Shown: positions 26,679-35,565 of the stretch, in pieces
How positions within the stretch are numbered: position 1 is the first letter of the stretch
Layout: each line of letters starts with the position of its first letter
Position numbers and translations under genes: made by a program
Notes under the pieces: generated by a model
Told to the model about the DNA's origin: nothing
The model's input: only the letters and a program-made list of their open reading frames with translations
Database searches by the model: none
Assembly: GCA_964570825.1 (NCBI GenBank)
Contig: CAZMZJ010000002.1
Coordinates: 62,001 to 126,000 of the forward strand
Origin: UMGS1002 sp964570825
GTDB taxonomy: Bacteria > Bacillota > Clostridia > Oscillospirales > CAG-272
Reading direction: 5' to 3'
DNA length: 64,000 nt

Positions 26679-26710
26679 CCGGGAGAGTTTCGTTGCCGAA
26701 GCTCTCCCGG
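26679..26710 (-). terminator. Rho-independent terminator after the large surface-protein gene
   Basis: 14-bp stem CCGGGAGAGTTTCG / CGAAGCTCTCCCGG (one G-U pair), 4-base loop, followed on the minus strand by AATTGTTTTAT. It lies 14 bp beyond the surface gene stop. Confidence 0.85.
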
Positions 26711-26723
26711 AAATTATTATGCT

Positions 26724-29700
26724 TTATTCTGACTTTTTCTTAAATCCGAAGAGGTATATGCACAACCCGCCTCCGAGCACAGCCACCACAGCTGCTGCGG
26801 TAATCCATGCCCAGGTGTAGTCGGCGGCAAGATCCACCACCGCGAAGGTTGAAAGACTGTCAACCGTGAAGGTCAGGAAGCCGTTCTCTCTGACAGTATA
26901 TAGATAATCGGCTTTGCCCGCGGAGTTGATGTGAACAACCGATATTTGCTCGTACTTTTCAAATCCTGTGTCCGGGATCTTTATTGTCACGCTGCCGTCA
27001 GGCTGAACCTTTACGAGATTGCTTGTCAGCGAAATATCATATGCCGCAAGCACCCTGCCGTCCGGAATAAGCTTTGACACATCTTTTTTCTCAAGCACCT
27101 TGATGGTGAGCTTGTAGTCGGGGCTGATTCCTTTGGCCGAGGACATTGTTATTCCGTAACTGTTGCCGGACGACGCAACTTCAGTCTGAAGAATCGTATA
27201 GGTTGCCGGCGTTACGTTGAAATCATAGTTCGGGCTTTCAATAATTGCGACTATGCTGTACTTGCCCGGGATGTTGCCTTCAGTGCGCGACAGCTTGACA
27301 TACTTTTCATCGCCGTTGAAGAAGGTCCCTTCGGTAACTTTATAGGTGAGGGGCTCTGTGCCGACAATCGAATTGACCGGATTTATGACTATAGCCACTT
27401 TAGCTTTGTTGACAGTCAGTGTGCCCGGAACAAAAGTGATGTTGTAGTTGATTGACGACACTCCGCCGGGAGTAACCTTGTATTTTCCGACATTGCCGTA
27501 CTGGTTGTAATCGAAGGTGTAGGTCAAGGCTCCGGAAAGCACGCCGGCGCCCTCTCCGTTGACAAATCCGCTGTATGTGACTCCATTGCCCGCAGGATTA
27601 TCTCCATAGGTGATTGTACAGTCGTTCGCCGTTACGGTGAGCTGCACCTTTGAGATGGTGAACACTACGGAAGGATTGGACAATTCGTAGTTGACGTCGC
27701 TGAACCCGATGGCCTGCGCCGTATAAGAGCCGGCGTTCACGGAAGCTCCGCTGACGGTGATTTTTCCCGCGCCGCTGTAGTTCTGAAGAGCCGCCTCGGG
27801 CTGATGTGATTTGCCGTCATAGCTGAACTGCGTGTTTGTCCAGGCAACAGACACCTGCTTTTTCGCAACCGTAAGAACTCCGGGCGTGAAGGTTATCTGA
27901 TAGCTCTGGCTGGATAATCCGCTCGGAACTATCTGATAGGTTCCGGCGTTCGCATAACGGACATAAGTGCAGGATATATTGAGAGTCCCTTCAAGCACCG
28001 TATAGCTTTCGCCGCCGACAAGCCCGTTGTATGACACTGTGTAAGCCGGAGCCGCGTCGCCATATATTATGCTTATATCGTTCGCCTTGATAGTAAGAGG
28101 AGCCTTTTCTATTGTCCATGTCAGAGTGACGTTTCCGGTGGTATGATCTGCCCACTCATAGTTTGCCACATCCTTGATGGATATCACAAGCGTGTAGCTT
28201 CCGACATTCTTCTGCGTGTTGCCGGTAATATTCATAAGCGACTGGTTGAAGTTCGTGAGCAGGGCGTTCTGATTTGCGCCGCTGTAGGTGCACGGGCCCG
28301 TGACCGTCGGCTTTGTAAGCATTGCTCTGAAGATCGACCAGTAAACCGACTGATTATCGGTGCTTCCGTTGATCCATTCGTACTGTGTTGGATCGTTAAG
28401 CTTTATAATAATTCTGTAGTCGATTCCGACGGCCGTCTGCTTGTTGCCGCTGACTATTGTCATGGTGCTGTAATCGAAGCCGTTGAGGGTTGCGGTCTGC
28501 TCGTAGCCGGTATAGTAATATGTCGTGGTAACTGTCGGAATGTTCAGTTTAGTTCTTCCGATAGTCAGTATCTTGATATCCGATTCGATACCGTCGATTG
28601 TCACTGTAAAGTAATAGTCGCCCGCGTTGGCATATGAGGCGGAGGTTACGGTGAGAGTCACGGAATTATTGTTTACTGTGCTTGCCGTCATTGTGACGCC
28701 GGACGGCCGGTAGCTGTCGCCGTACTGTGTCTTGCTGGCGTTATTGTACCATGTGATGGTCGCCGCAGTGCCGTTTGAAATATTGGTCGTCGTGACTGGA
28801 ATGGTAAGAGGTGTTGTCGTCGCGGTTTTTCTCGTGAGGGTGCCGCTGAGATTTCCGACTGCGACCGACTGCGCCGACAGCATCAGCACCTGCCCCGAGC
28901 CCGAGCCGTTGTTCTTGATTCCGTACGACTGGTTGTCGGACGAGAAATATCCGCTGTAGTTTGCGTTGACCGCCGAGATAATCGGAACAGGCGCGGAAGA
29001 TGTGGGGGTTATTTCAGTTGTTATGCCCATTCTTGCGGTGCCGTAAAGCCCGCGGGACAGGTTGATCGTGACCGTTCTGTTTGCCGGCAGGAAAACGTTG
29101 CTTGCCGTGCTGCCGTTTGTGTTTCCGTACACATACGCCGCGTATGAAACCTCAAAGGTGCCCCCGGCGTATACACCGCCGCCGTTGACGTTTGCGATAT
29201 TGTTCGTGACTGTTCCCCTGAAGTCAACATTTCCGCTGAGGGTTATATAAATGCCACCGCCATTTGCTGCCCTGTTGCCGGAGATTACAGGCGAGGTGCT
29301 TACTGTAACCGTGGAGGCGCTGACATAAATACCTCCGCCGTTTGCGGTTGCAACGTTGTTTGAAATGGTTGCGCTGTTAAGAATCAGCGTAGTTTGGTCG
29401 TAAAGATAAATGCCGGCGCCGTTTGAAGCGTAGTTGCCGTATATGCTGCCGCCGTTGACAGTCAGCGAGCCGCCACTGTAAACAGAGATTCCGCCGCCGT
29501 TGCCGCTGTTGTTGCCGCCGGTTATTCTGCCGCCTGTTGCCGTGTCGTCTATCACAAGATTTCCGCTGACGCCGATGACATATCCGTTAGACGCAGCGGC
29601 CGAGAGTCCGCGGTTGATTTTATTTCCGTTAAGGTCAAGACGCACGGTTTTGCCTGCCGGAACTTCAAACGACGTGCTGATCGTCACATCCTTCTGCAGG

Positions 29701-30797
29701 AAAATATATGCTGTGCTTCCGGACGGAAGACTGTTCACATAAACCATCGCATCGGCAAGCGTGCCGCCGCCCGCGCTGCAGGTGGAGTCAAGTCCCCAGA
29801 TGGCGTTCTGAAGTCCGATAGCCACAACATAATTGTTTCCGTTGGCTACATTTTCAATGATGTATTTCGGGTTGTCGGAAACAAAATACGCGCTGTAGTT
29901 GGCGCTGTTAATGCTTGTTATAACATACGACACACTAGCCGTGGGTGCAGTGGAGGCGGCGACGCCTATCTCGGCACCTGCCGCAAGCCCGCTGCTGGAT
30001 ATCGTCAGGCTCTTTGTCGTTATATAAAGGTTGCTCGGAGTTCCGCCTGAGAGTATAACACCGTTGAGAGTTCCGCCGATAACGTTTCCTATGATTTTGG
30101 GGCTACCGGAAAGAATAAGCTCGGTTCCAAAGTAAACGCCGCCAGGTGTCGTTGCCGCAGTGTTATAAGTAATCTCGCCGCCCTTGATTTCGCAGGAACC
30201 GTCGGCATAAATGCCGCCGCCCTTGGCAAGGCTTGCATTGAGCGTTACCTGGCCGCCCTCAATATATACCTTTGCGGTCGAGGCTGCATAAATGCCGCCG
30301 CCGTTTGAAGCGCTGCGGTTGTTGAGTATCTTGCCGCCCTTGAGAGTGAGGGTTCCGGCAACATATATTCCTCCGCCGTAGTTGTTGTTATAACCGCCGG
30401 TTATCTTGCCGTTACCGCCCGAGCTGCTATCGCATATCGTAAGCGTACCGGAGACATTGATAACATTTCCGTTATAAACAAACGAGGAAAGCCCGCGGTC
30501 AATCTTATATCCGTTGAGGTCAAGGTTTACGTTTCTTGCATAGTTGATTTCTATCGGCGCGGTTGTGTTGACATCCTTCAGCAGTCTGATGTACGCCGTG
30601 CCGGTTGTGAGACCGTTCGCATAAGTAAGCGCCGCCGCAAATGTCCCGCTGGTGCCGTATGACGCGCTCGGCCCCCATTCCGCTTCGTATTCTACCGCCC
30701 CGACATCAAGCACGAGTGCGGCCCCGGCCGTCATCGTGATGAAGAGGAATACGGTCAGAATTAAAGACAATGCCTTTCTGGTGAATAATTTTTTCAT
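26724..30797 (-). CDS. Large cell-surface protein: two beta-helix modules, Ig-like/MBG repeats and a C-terminal membrane anchor
   Basis: 1357 residues, secreted and membrane-anchored. Signal peptide MKKLFTRKALSLILTVFLF to about residue 34. Residues about 40-330 and 330-650 are two related modules, each starting with an Ala-rich segment and LDLNGxKIxRGLS, then Gly-rich GGGIYV-type turns every 20-25 residues, typical of right-handed parallel beta-helices. About 650-770 is Ig-like; then follow several MBG/YDG-type repeats (for example ANDISIIYGDAAPAYTVSYNG and ANDCTITYGDNPAGNGVTYSG). The last 30 residues are a membrane helix with a FGFKKKSE tail and no LPxTG. A role in adhesion or glycan binding is inference. 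Confidence 0.88.
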   Translation of the reverse strand: MKKLFTRKALSLILTVFLFITMTAGAALVLDVGAVEYEAEWGPSASYGTSGTFAAALTYANGLTTGTAYIRLLKDVNTTAPIEINYARNVNLDLNGYKIDRGLSSFVYNGNVINVSGTLTICDSSSGGNGKITGGYNNNYGGGIYVAGTLTLKGGKILNNRSASNGGGIYAASTAKVYIEGGQVTLNASLAKGGGIYADGSCEIKGGEITYNTAATTPGGVYFGTELILSGSPKIIGNVIGGTLNGVILSGGTPSNLYITTKSLTISSSGLAAGAEIGVAASTAPTASVSYVITSINSANYSAYFVSDNPKYIIENVANGNNYVVAIGLQNAIWGLDSTCSAGGGTLADAMVYVNSLPSGSTAYIFLQKDVTISTSFEVPAGKTVRLDLNGNKINRGLSAAASNGYVIGVSGNLVIDDTATGGRITGGNNSGNGGGISVYSGGSLTVNGGSIYGNYASNGAGIYLYDQTTLILNSATISNNVATANGGGIYVSASTVTVSTSPVISGNRAANGGGIYITLSGNVDFRGTVTNNIANVNGGGVYAGGTFEVSYAAYVYGNTNGSTASNVFLPANRTVTINLSRGLYGTARMGITTEITPTSSAPVPIISAVNANYSGYFSSDNQSYGIKNNGSGSGQVLMLSAQSVAVGNLSGTLTRKTATTTPLTIPVTTTNISNGTAATITWYNNASKTQYGDSYRPSGVTMTASTVNNNSVTLTVTSASYANAGDYYFTVTIDGIESDIKILTIGRTKLNIPTVTTTYYYTGYEQTATLNGFDYSTMTIVSGNKQTAVGIDYRIIIKLNDPTQYEWINGSTDNQSVYWSIFRAMLTKPTVTGPCTYSGANQNALLTNFNQSLMNITGNTQKNVGSYTLVISIKDVANYEWADHTTGNVTLTWTIEKAPLTIKANDISIIYGDAAPAYTVSYNGLVGGESYTVLEGTLNISCTYVRYANAGTYQIVPSGLSSQSYQITFTPGVLTVAKKQVSVAWTNTQFSYDGKSHQPEAALQNYSGAGKITVSGASVNAGSYTAQAIGFSDVNYELSNPSVVFTISKVQLTVTANDCTITYGDNPAGNGVTYSGFVNGEGAGVLSGALTYTFDYNQYGNVGKYKVTPGGVSSINYNITFVPGTLTVNKAKVAIVINPVNSIVGTEPLTYKVTEGTFFNGDEKYVKLSRTEGNIPGKYSIVAIIESPNYDFNVTPATYTILQTEVASSGNSYGITMSSAKGISPDYKLTIKVLEKKDVSKLIPDGRVLAAYDISLTSNLVKVQPDGSVTIKIPDTGFEKYEQISVVHINSAGKADYLYTVRENGFLTFTVDSLSTFAVVDLAADYTWAWITAAAVVAVLGGGLCIYLFGFKKKSE

Positions 30798-31092
30798 TTT
30801 TGTAAAAACGTCCTTTCTGATATTATTTCATTGCTTTTTCTGGCAGGTGCGAGGATTTTCCGGTATTGCCCGGCTTTTGCTTCTTGCAAAACAGGAAATA
30901 ACGCAATTATTCTTTCGTTTTATATAATTTTTTGGAAACCCGAAAAGAATGCGCGACCCAAATATATTAACAGTCCGGAGCTTCAAAAAGTTTCATTATT
31001 ATTAAAAATATTTTTTTCTGTAGCTGCCATATGACGCCCTGCCACAATTATTGGCAATATCTGGAGGATTTAATCACCAATATCTGGATATT
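30798..31092. other. AT-rich intergenic region between the surface gene and the UPF0210 gene
   Basis: About 295 bp. On the minus strand it holds the leader of the surface gene: an AT-rich stretch with TATATAAAA near 30920, then a hairpin-capable CCGG-GCAATA-CCGG element and an AAAGGA SD about 14 bases before the ATG. No confident promoter pair or known riboswitch was recognised. Nearest the UPF0210 gene is a direct repeat of ATATCTGGA (near 31058 and 31080). Confidence 0.4.
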
Positions 31093-32451
31093 TTAATTTT
31101 TCAGACTATGTATCGGTGCAGGTACGCGGCCGCCTCGCGAAATGAACTTTGCGGGAGACCATTTATTTACCGGAATTATAGGCGCTCGTCCGAGAAGACC
31201 TCCGAAACTGACCGAATCGCCGACTGTTTTGCCGTAAGCCGGGATCAGGCGGACAGCTGTTGTCTTGGTGTTGACAACGCCAATGGAAATTTCGTCCGCG
31301 ATGATGCCGCAGATCACGGCTTCGTCGGTGTCGCCCGGTATGGCTATCATGTCAAGCCCCACAGAGCAGACCGCCGTCATTGCCTCAAGCTTTTCAAGCG
31401 TCAGCGCACCGCGTTCCGCCGCGGCTATCATTCCGGCATCCTCGGACACCGGGATAAATGCGCCTGAAAGCCCGCCGACATGGGACGACGCCATGACGCC
31501 GCCTTTTTTGACCGCGTCGTTGAGCATTGCAAGAGCCGCAGTTGTGCCGTGAGCCCCGCAGGACTCAAGCCCGATTTCTTCAAGTATATGCGCGACTGAA
31601 TCGCCGACGGCCGGCGTCGGGGCAAGAGAAAGGTCGACGATGCCGAAAGGCACGCCGAGACGCGCCGCAGCCTCGCCGGCGACCAGTTGTCCCACACGGG
31701 TTATCTTGAACGCCGTCTTCTTTATGATTTCTGCCACCTGAGTGAGGTCGCAGTCCCCTGCTCTCCGTATTGCAGAGGCAACGACGCCCGGACCCGAAAC
31801 GCCAACGTTTATTACCGTCTCGGGCTCGCCGATGCCGTGAAAAGCTCCCGCCATAAACGGGTTGTCCTCAGGCACGTTGGCGAAAACAACCAGTTTAGCG
31901 CAGGCGATGGAACCCTCGTCGCGGGTGAGGTACGCCGCGCGCTTGATGATTTTCCCCATTTCGGATATTGCGTTCATATTTATTCCGGCCTTTGTCGTCG
32001 CGACGTTGACCGACGAGCAGACCGTCTTTGTTTCAGCAAGAGCCTCGGGGATTACCGAGATAAGGTTCTCGGCTCCCGCGGTTGCGCCTTTGTGAACAAG
32101 AGCCGAGAAGCCTCCTATGAAATTGATGCCCAGTTCCGACGCGGCGCGGTCAAGCGTCCGCGCAATTTTTATGTAGCCTTCCGGCGAAACCGAACCTCCG
32201 ACAAGCGAAACCGGGGTCACTGAAACGCGTTTGTTGACGATCGGGATGCCGTACTGCTTCTCGATTTCCTCGCCCACCGGCACAAGCCGGCGTGCGGTTT
32301 TGGTAATCTTATCGTAAATCTTACGGCAGAGCCTGTCCTCGTCCTCTGATACGCAGTCAAACAGGGATATCCCCATGGTTATGGTGCGGATATCCAGATT
32401 TTCCTGACGTATCATATTTATAGTTTCGAGTATATCAGACGTATTAAGCAT
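31093..32451 (-). CDS. UPF0210 (PFL-like, DUF711) family protein
   Basis: 452-residue protein of a widespread, functionally uncharacterised family distantly related to glycyl-radical-enzyme folds. Conserved features: N-terminal LETINMIRQENLDIRTITMGISLFDC, INFIGGFSALVHKG, FVGxFHG-like FMAGAFHGIGEPETVINVGVSGPGVV, and the C-terminal WSPAKFISRGGRVPAPIHSLKN. Length is typical. It lies 29 bp after the ACT-domain gene, the near-universal partner of this family (UPF0237), and shares its promoter. The biochemical role is unknown. Confidence 0.92.
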   Translation of the reverse strand: MLNTSDILETINMIRQENLDIRTITMGISLFDCVSEDEDRLCRKIYDKITKTARRLVPVGEEIEKQYGIPIVNKRVSVTPVSLVGGSVSPEGYIKIARTLDRAASELGINFIGGFSALVHKGATAGAENLISVIPEALAETKTVCSSVNVATTKAGINMNAISEMGKIIKRAAYLTRDEGSIACAKLVVFANVPEDNPFMAGAFHGIGEPETVINVGVSGPGVVASAIRRAGDCDLTQVAEIIKKTAFKITRVGQLVAGEAAARLGVPFGIVDLSLAPTPAVGDSVAHILEEIGLESCGAHGTTAALAMLNDAVKKGGVMASSHVGGLSGAFIPVSEDAGMIAAAERGALTLEKLEAMTAVCSVGLDMIAIPGDTDEAVICGIIADEISIGVVNTKTTAVRLIPAYGKTVGDSVSFGGLLGRAPIIPVNKWSPAKFISRGGRVPAPIHSLKN

Positions 32452-32480
32452 GTAAAAGTTCCCAACTTTCCTGTCAAATA

Positions 32481-32750
32481 TTAAATGCGGTGCATCGAAT
32501 TGAAAATGTCCTCGTGCATGACGTGGATGTCAAGACCTTTTGCTTTTCCCAGCTCCGAGAGCCTGTCCGCAAACTCAATGAACGAAATTTTCAGCTTGCC
32601 TACGTCCGCGAGCATGATCATCGCGAAATATTCGTTCAGCACGCTCTGTGAAATTTCAATTATGTTTGCGTCGTATGCCGCGCATTCGGTACTGACCAGC
32701 GCGATTATTCCGACGCTGTCTTTGCCTGTTACTGTGATTACTGCTTTCAT
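32481..32750 (-). CDS. ACT-domain protein, UPF0237 family
   Basis: 89-residue single ACT domain, a small-ligand (often amino-acid) sensing fold: MKAVITVTGKDSVGIIALVSTECAAYDANIIEISQSVLNEYFAMIMLADV. Members are typically encoded directly upstream of a UPF0210 protein, as here, which suggests that it regulates or binds that partner. First gene of the pair; predicted promoter 32788-32816. GKDSVGI matches the GxDxxGI turn of ACT ligand sites. Confidence 0.92.
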   Translation of the reverse strand: MKAVITVTGKDSVGIIALVSTECAAYDANIIEISQSVLNEYFAMIMLADVGKLKISFIEFADRLSELGKAKGLDIHVMHEDIFNSMHRI

Positions 32751-32787
32751 TTTGATTTTGATACCTTTCAGATTTAGCTATGCCAAT

Positions 32788-32816
32788 ATTATACATTATA
32801 TAGAAGCCTAATTCAA
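32788..32816 (-). promoter_or_regulatory. Promoter for the ACT/UPF0210 pair
   Basis: On the minus strand: TTGAAT (32816-32811), 17-bp spacer, TATAAT (32793-32788). Confidence 0.75.
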
Positions 32817-32856
32817 GTACCGCTGTAAAATATCATTGAATTTTAAGACGCCAAGG

Positions 32857-32885
32857 TTGAAATCCAAAAATAATTATTGTATAAT
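32857..32885 (+). promoter_or_regulatory. Promoter toward the small membrane-protein gene
   Basis: TTGAAA (32857-32862), 17-bp spacer, TATAAT (32880-32885). It gives a leader of about 190 bases before ATG 33083. A second, weaker candidate (TTGCTT 32980, TATATG 33003) lies nearer the gene. The two intergenic promoters are divergent. Confidence 0.65.
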
Positions 32886-33082
32886 TATGTTGAAAAAGGC
32901 AGCACATCAAAGCAGGCGCGCCATTTTTTAATAAAATTCAACTGTTCATATATCATATATAACCCAATCAGCCGAAAATTTGCTTTCAAAATCTGCGGAT
33001 AGTATATGTATAATTGAAACACACAACCTTCAATCAGCGTGCACTGCGGCTTTGCTGCCGGCGGAAAGGAGCTGTCGCTCAG

Positions 33083-33628
33083 ATGAACGAGTTTTCCACT
33101 TACGAATACGTTGTCGCTCAGAAAAGCGAAGGAAAATACAGATGGAGAAAGATCGGCATGATTTTGCTCTATGTATTTTATGTCATAACCTTTTTTACTG
33201 TCGGCGCCGCAACTGCAATACTTGTTCCCTGCATTGCCCTGATACCCGTTACGACATGGATTTTAGTATTTCTGACATGGCGTTATGCCGAAATCGAGTA
33301 TGAATACTCGATAACATCGGGGGTTTTGACCTTTACGAAAATCTACGGCGGACGCACCCGGAAGACTGTCACCGAAATAAAGATAAAAGATGCTTCTGTA
33401 ATAGCGCCTTTTTCAGACAGACTTCAGGAAAGCAGATTTGAGGCGTTTCGTGCAAGCAAGGTGTACTCGGCGCTGTCGTCGCTTTACGCCGAGGACGCAT
33501 ATTTCATGTTATACGTCAATGAAAAAAACGAGCGCTGCGCCTTTGCCTTCGAGGCGACCGCCCAGGCTCTTAAAATCTGCAAATTCTATAACCCGGCGGC
33601 TACAATTGTAAAACAGGTTAAATACTGA
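33083..33628 (+). CDS. Small two-helix membrane protein, possibly PH-like (YdbS-type)
   Basis: 181 residues from ATG 33083 (GGAAAGGAG about 10 bases upstream; the frame is open to 33014 without SD). Residues about 25-72 form two closely spaced membrane helices (MILLYVFYVITFFTVGAATAI and LVPCIALIPVTTWILVFLTW). The rest is a soluble alpha/beta domain starting with IEYEYSITSGVLTFTKIYGGRTRKTVTEI, which resembles the strand pattern of bacterial membrane-anchored PH-like domains. Function unknown. Monocistronic, ended by the shared terminator at 33756-33785. Confidence 0.72.
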   Translation: MNEFSTYEYVVAQKSEGKYRWRKIGMILLYVFYVITFFTVGAATAILVPCIALIPVTTWILVFLTWRYAEIEYEYSITSGVLTFTKIYGGRTRKTVTEIKIKDASVIAPFSDRLQESRFEAFRASKVYSALSSLYAEDAYFMLYVNEKNERCAFAFEATAQALKICKFYNPAATIVKQVKY

Positions 33629-33755
33629 TAAAAACGAGCCGTTATTTAATCATCACCATTATCTCCTATCACCCCTTGACCGCCGTTTGCGGCACATTTA
33701 TGCTAAAATTTTCAAATGCTGCGATGCTGATTCCTGCAAGCGCAGATAATAAATT

Positions 33756-33785
33756 AAAAAAGCCCGCGCTGCAGCGCGGGCTTTT
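33756..33785. terminator. Bidirectional terminator between the membrane-protein gene and rplA
   Basis: Near-perfect palindrome AAAAGCCCGCGCT / AGCGCGGGCTTTT, A-rich on the left and T-rich on the right. It ends the leftward rpmG-rplA operon 20 bp after rplA, so rplJ and rplL do not follow. Confidence 0.9.
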
Positions 33786-33806
33786 GTATTTTTTATTTGT
33801 CAGCTA

Positions 33807-34499
33807 TCAGCCAAGCTTTGATTGATTGATCTTTATGCCGGGACCCATTGTGCTTGCGATGACGCAGCTCTTGATGTACTGGCCTTTTGACGCGGCGGGT
33901 TTTGCTTTCATGATTGCTCCGGTGAGAGTATCGAAGTTTTCCTTTAACTTCTCTGCCCCGAAGGACGCCTTGCCGATCGGGCAGTGGATAATGTTTGTCT
34001 TGTCAAGTCTGTACTCGATCTTGCCTGCTTTTGCCTCCTTGACGGCGCGAGCGACATCGGGAGTAACGGTGCCGGACTTGGGGTTAGGCATAAGTCCCTT
34101 AGGACCGAGAACCTTTCCAAGACGTCCGACAACACCCATCATATCCGGGCTTGCAATGACGATATCGAAATCAAACCAGTTTTCCTTCATGATCTTATCG
34201 ACAAGATCTACGTCGCCGACATAGTCTGCGCCGGCTGCCTTTGCCTGATCGACCTTATCGCCCTTTGTGAATACAAGGACGCGTACCTTCTTGCCTGTTC
34301 CATTCGGGAGAACGACGGCGCCTCTGACCTGCTGGTCTGCATAGCGGGAATCCACGCCGAGACGGATGTGGAGCTCGATTGTCTCGTCGAACTTTGCCTT
34401 TGAGGTCTGGCATACAAGGGATATAGCCTCTGCGGGATCATAAAGCTTTGTTTTTTCGAAAAGCTTTAAGCTGTCTGTATATTTCTTTCCGTTTGCCAT
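33807..34499 (-). CDS. rplA: 50S ribosomal protein L1
   Basis: Forms the mobile L1 stalk of the 50S subunit and, in many bacteria, represses its own operon. 230 residues (normal), with the signature IVIASPDMMGVVGRLGKVLGPKGLMPNPKSGTVT region and the N-terminal KKYTDSLKLFEKTKLYDPAEAI. It lies 14 bp after rplK; AGGAGG-type SD precedes the ATG. Last gene of rpmG-secE-nusG-rplK-rplA. Confidence 0.98.
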   Translation of the reverse strand: MANGKKYTDSLKLFEKTKLYDPAEAISLVCQTSKAKFDETIELHIRLGVDSRYADQQVRGAVVLPNGTGKKVRVLVFTKGDKVDQAKAAGADYVGDVDLVDKIMKENWFDFDIVIASPDMMGVVGRLGKVLGPKGLMPNPKSGTVTPDVARAVKEAKAGKIEYRLDKTNIIHCPIGKASFGAEKLKENFDTLTGAIMKAKPAASKGQYIKSCVIASTMGPGIKINQSKLG

Positions 34500-34513
34500 G
34501 TTTCTGATCCTCC

Positions 34514-34939
34514 TTAGCCTTCCACTACTACGCCCATGCTGCGGGCGGTGCCGGCGATCATGCTCATAGCGGCTTCAATGGAAGCGGCGTTGAGGTCGGG
34601 CATTTTGGTTTCTGCGATCTTTCTGATCTGTTCCTTGGTTATCTTAGCGACCTTATCCTTGTTCGGCTTTGCCGAAGCGGTTTCGATTCCGCAGGCCTTC
34701 TTTATAAGAACAGCCGCGGGAGGAGTCTTCGTCACGAACGTGAAGGAACGGTCGGAATAAACAGTGATGACGACCGGAATGACAAGACCGATATCGGCCT
34801 TTGTTCTTTCATTGAATTCCTTTGTAAATACAGGGATTGCAACGCCGTACTGTCCGAGCGCAGGGCCAACAGGCGGCTGCGGGGTAGCTTTTCCGGCGGG
34901 CAGCTGGAGCTTTATTAACCCAACTATTTTCTTTGCCAT
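34514..34939 (-). CDS. rplK: 50S ribosomal protein L11
   Basis: GTPase-centre protein of the 50S subunit. 141 residues, standard length: the N-terminal domain KIVGLIKLQLPAGKATPQPPVGPALGQYGV with the Pro-rich hinge, and the RNA-binding C-terminal domain with LNAASIEAAMSMIAGTARSMGVVVEG. Preceded by GGAGG and by a leader structure (34956-35006) resembling the L1-binding mRNA target, which would control this gene and rplA together. Confidence 0.98.
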   Translation of the reverse strand: MAKKIVGLIKLQLPAGKATPQPPVGPALGQYGVAIPVFTKEFNERTKADIGLVIPVVITVYSDRSFTFVTKTPPAAVLIKKACGIETASAKPNKDKVAKITKEQIRKIAETKMPDLNAASIEAAMSMIAGTARSMGVVVEG

Positions 34940-34955
34940 AATTTATTTTCCTCCG

Positions 34956-35006
34956 ATTGTGGTTTTCTGCGGGAGAATTGTTGAAAAATTTTCTCCCTCC
35001 CACATT
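34956..35006 (-). promoter_or_regulatory. Putative L1-responsive leader of rplK-rplA
   Basis: On the minus strand TGTGG pairs with CCACA (35004-35000 with 34962-34958) and GGGAGAA pairs with TTCTCCC, separated by an asymmetric internal loop, just before the rplK SD. This two-stem arrangement mimics the L1 binding site on 23S rRNA and is commonly seen before rplK in Bacillota. Assignment from pattern memory. Confidence 0.6.
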
Positions 35007-35022
35007 GATTGACGGTTACCCG

Positions 35023-35565
35023 TCAGTTTTTGCCTGCTTTGACCGCGCTCACTTCGAGCTCGACAGGCATGTCGCGGCGCCCGCGTTTTACAAGCACCGT
35101 AACTGTCTTGAGATCAGCCGAAATTTCCTGCACAATGCCGGTGTATCCTTCGAAAAGGCCCGAGCATATGACGACTTCGTCGCCGGGCTTATATGAAAGC
35201 TGAACTTTCTTTTCCTCGATGTTGAGCGCTTCCACCTCCGCTTCGGAAAGGGGTGTGGGGCGGGAGCCGGGGCCGACAAAGCCCGTGACGCCCGATATGT
35301 TGCGCACAGCATGCCAGCTTTCGTCGTTCATCACCATCTTGATGAGAACATAGCCGGGGAATACCTTAGTTTCGACTTCCTTTTCTACGTCTCCGTTTTT
35401 TTCGATGACCTTTTCAACCGGAATTCGGATATCGAAAATCAGATGCTGCAGGCTGCGGTTTTCAACTATTTTTTCAAGACTTGCTTTAACCTTGTTTTCG
35501 TATCCCGAGTAGGTGTGCGCCACATACCATCTTGGGCCTACGTTCATTTCATTTATGTCGCTCAT
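35023..35565 (-). CDS. nusG: Transcription antitermination factor NusG
   Basis: Binds RNA polymerase and couples transcription to translation or termination. 180 residues: NGN domain starting PRWYVAHTYSGYENKVKASLEKIVENR, the linker after GPGSRPTPLSEAEV, and a KOW domain with KPGDEVVICSGLFEGYTGIVQEI. Normal Bacillota length. ATG 35565 overlaps the secE stop (ATGA), the usual secE-nusG coupling. Confidence 0.97.
   Translation of the reverse strand: MSDINEMNVGPRWYVAHTYSGYENKVKASLEKIVENRSLQHLIFDIRIPVEKVIEKNGDVEKEVETKVFPGYVLIKMVMNDESWHAVRNISGVTGFVGPGSRPTPLSEAEVEALNIEEKKVQLSYKPGDEVVICSGLFEGYTGIVQEISADLKTVTVLVKRGRRDMPVELEVSAVKAGKN

Noticed and set aside
30798..31000. A possible c-di-GMP-type riboswitch before the large surface-protein gene.
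   Set aside because: A GCAAAAGCC run and a small CCGG hairpin are present, but the GNRA tetraloop helix and the second conserved stem are missing, so the pattern is not sufficient.
33003..33014. TATATG/TATAAT close before the small membrane-protein gene as its main promoter.
   Set aside because: The -35 partner for TATAAT is absent at correct spacing; the upstream TTGAAA-N17-TATAAT at 32857-32885 is a better candidate.
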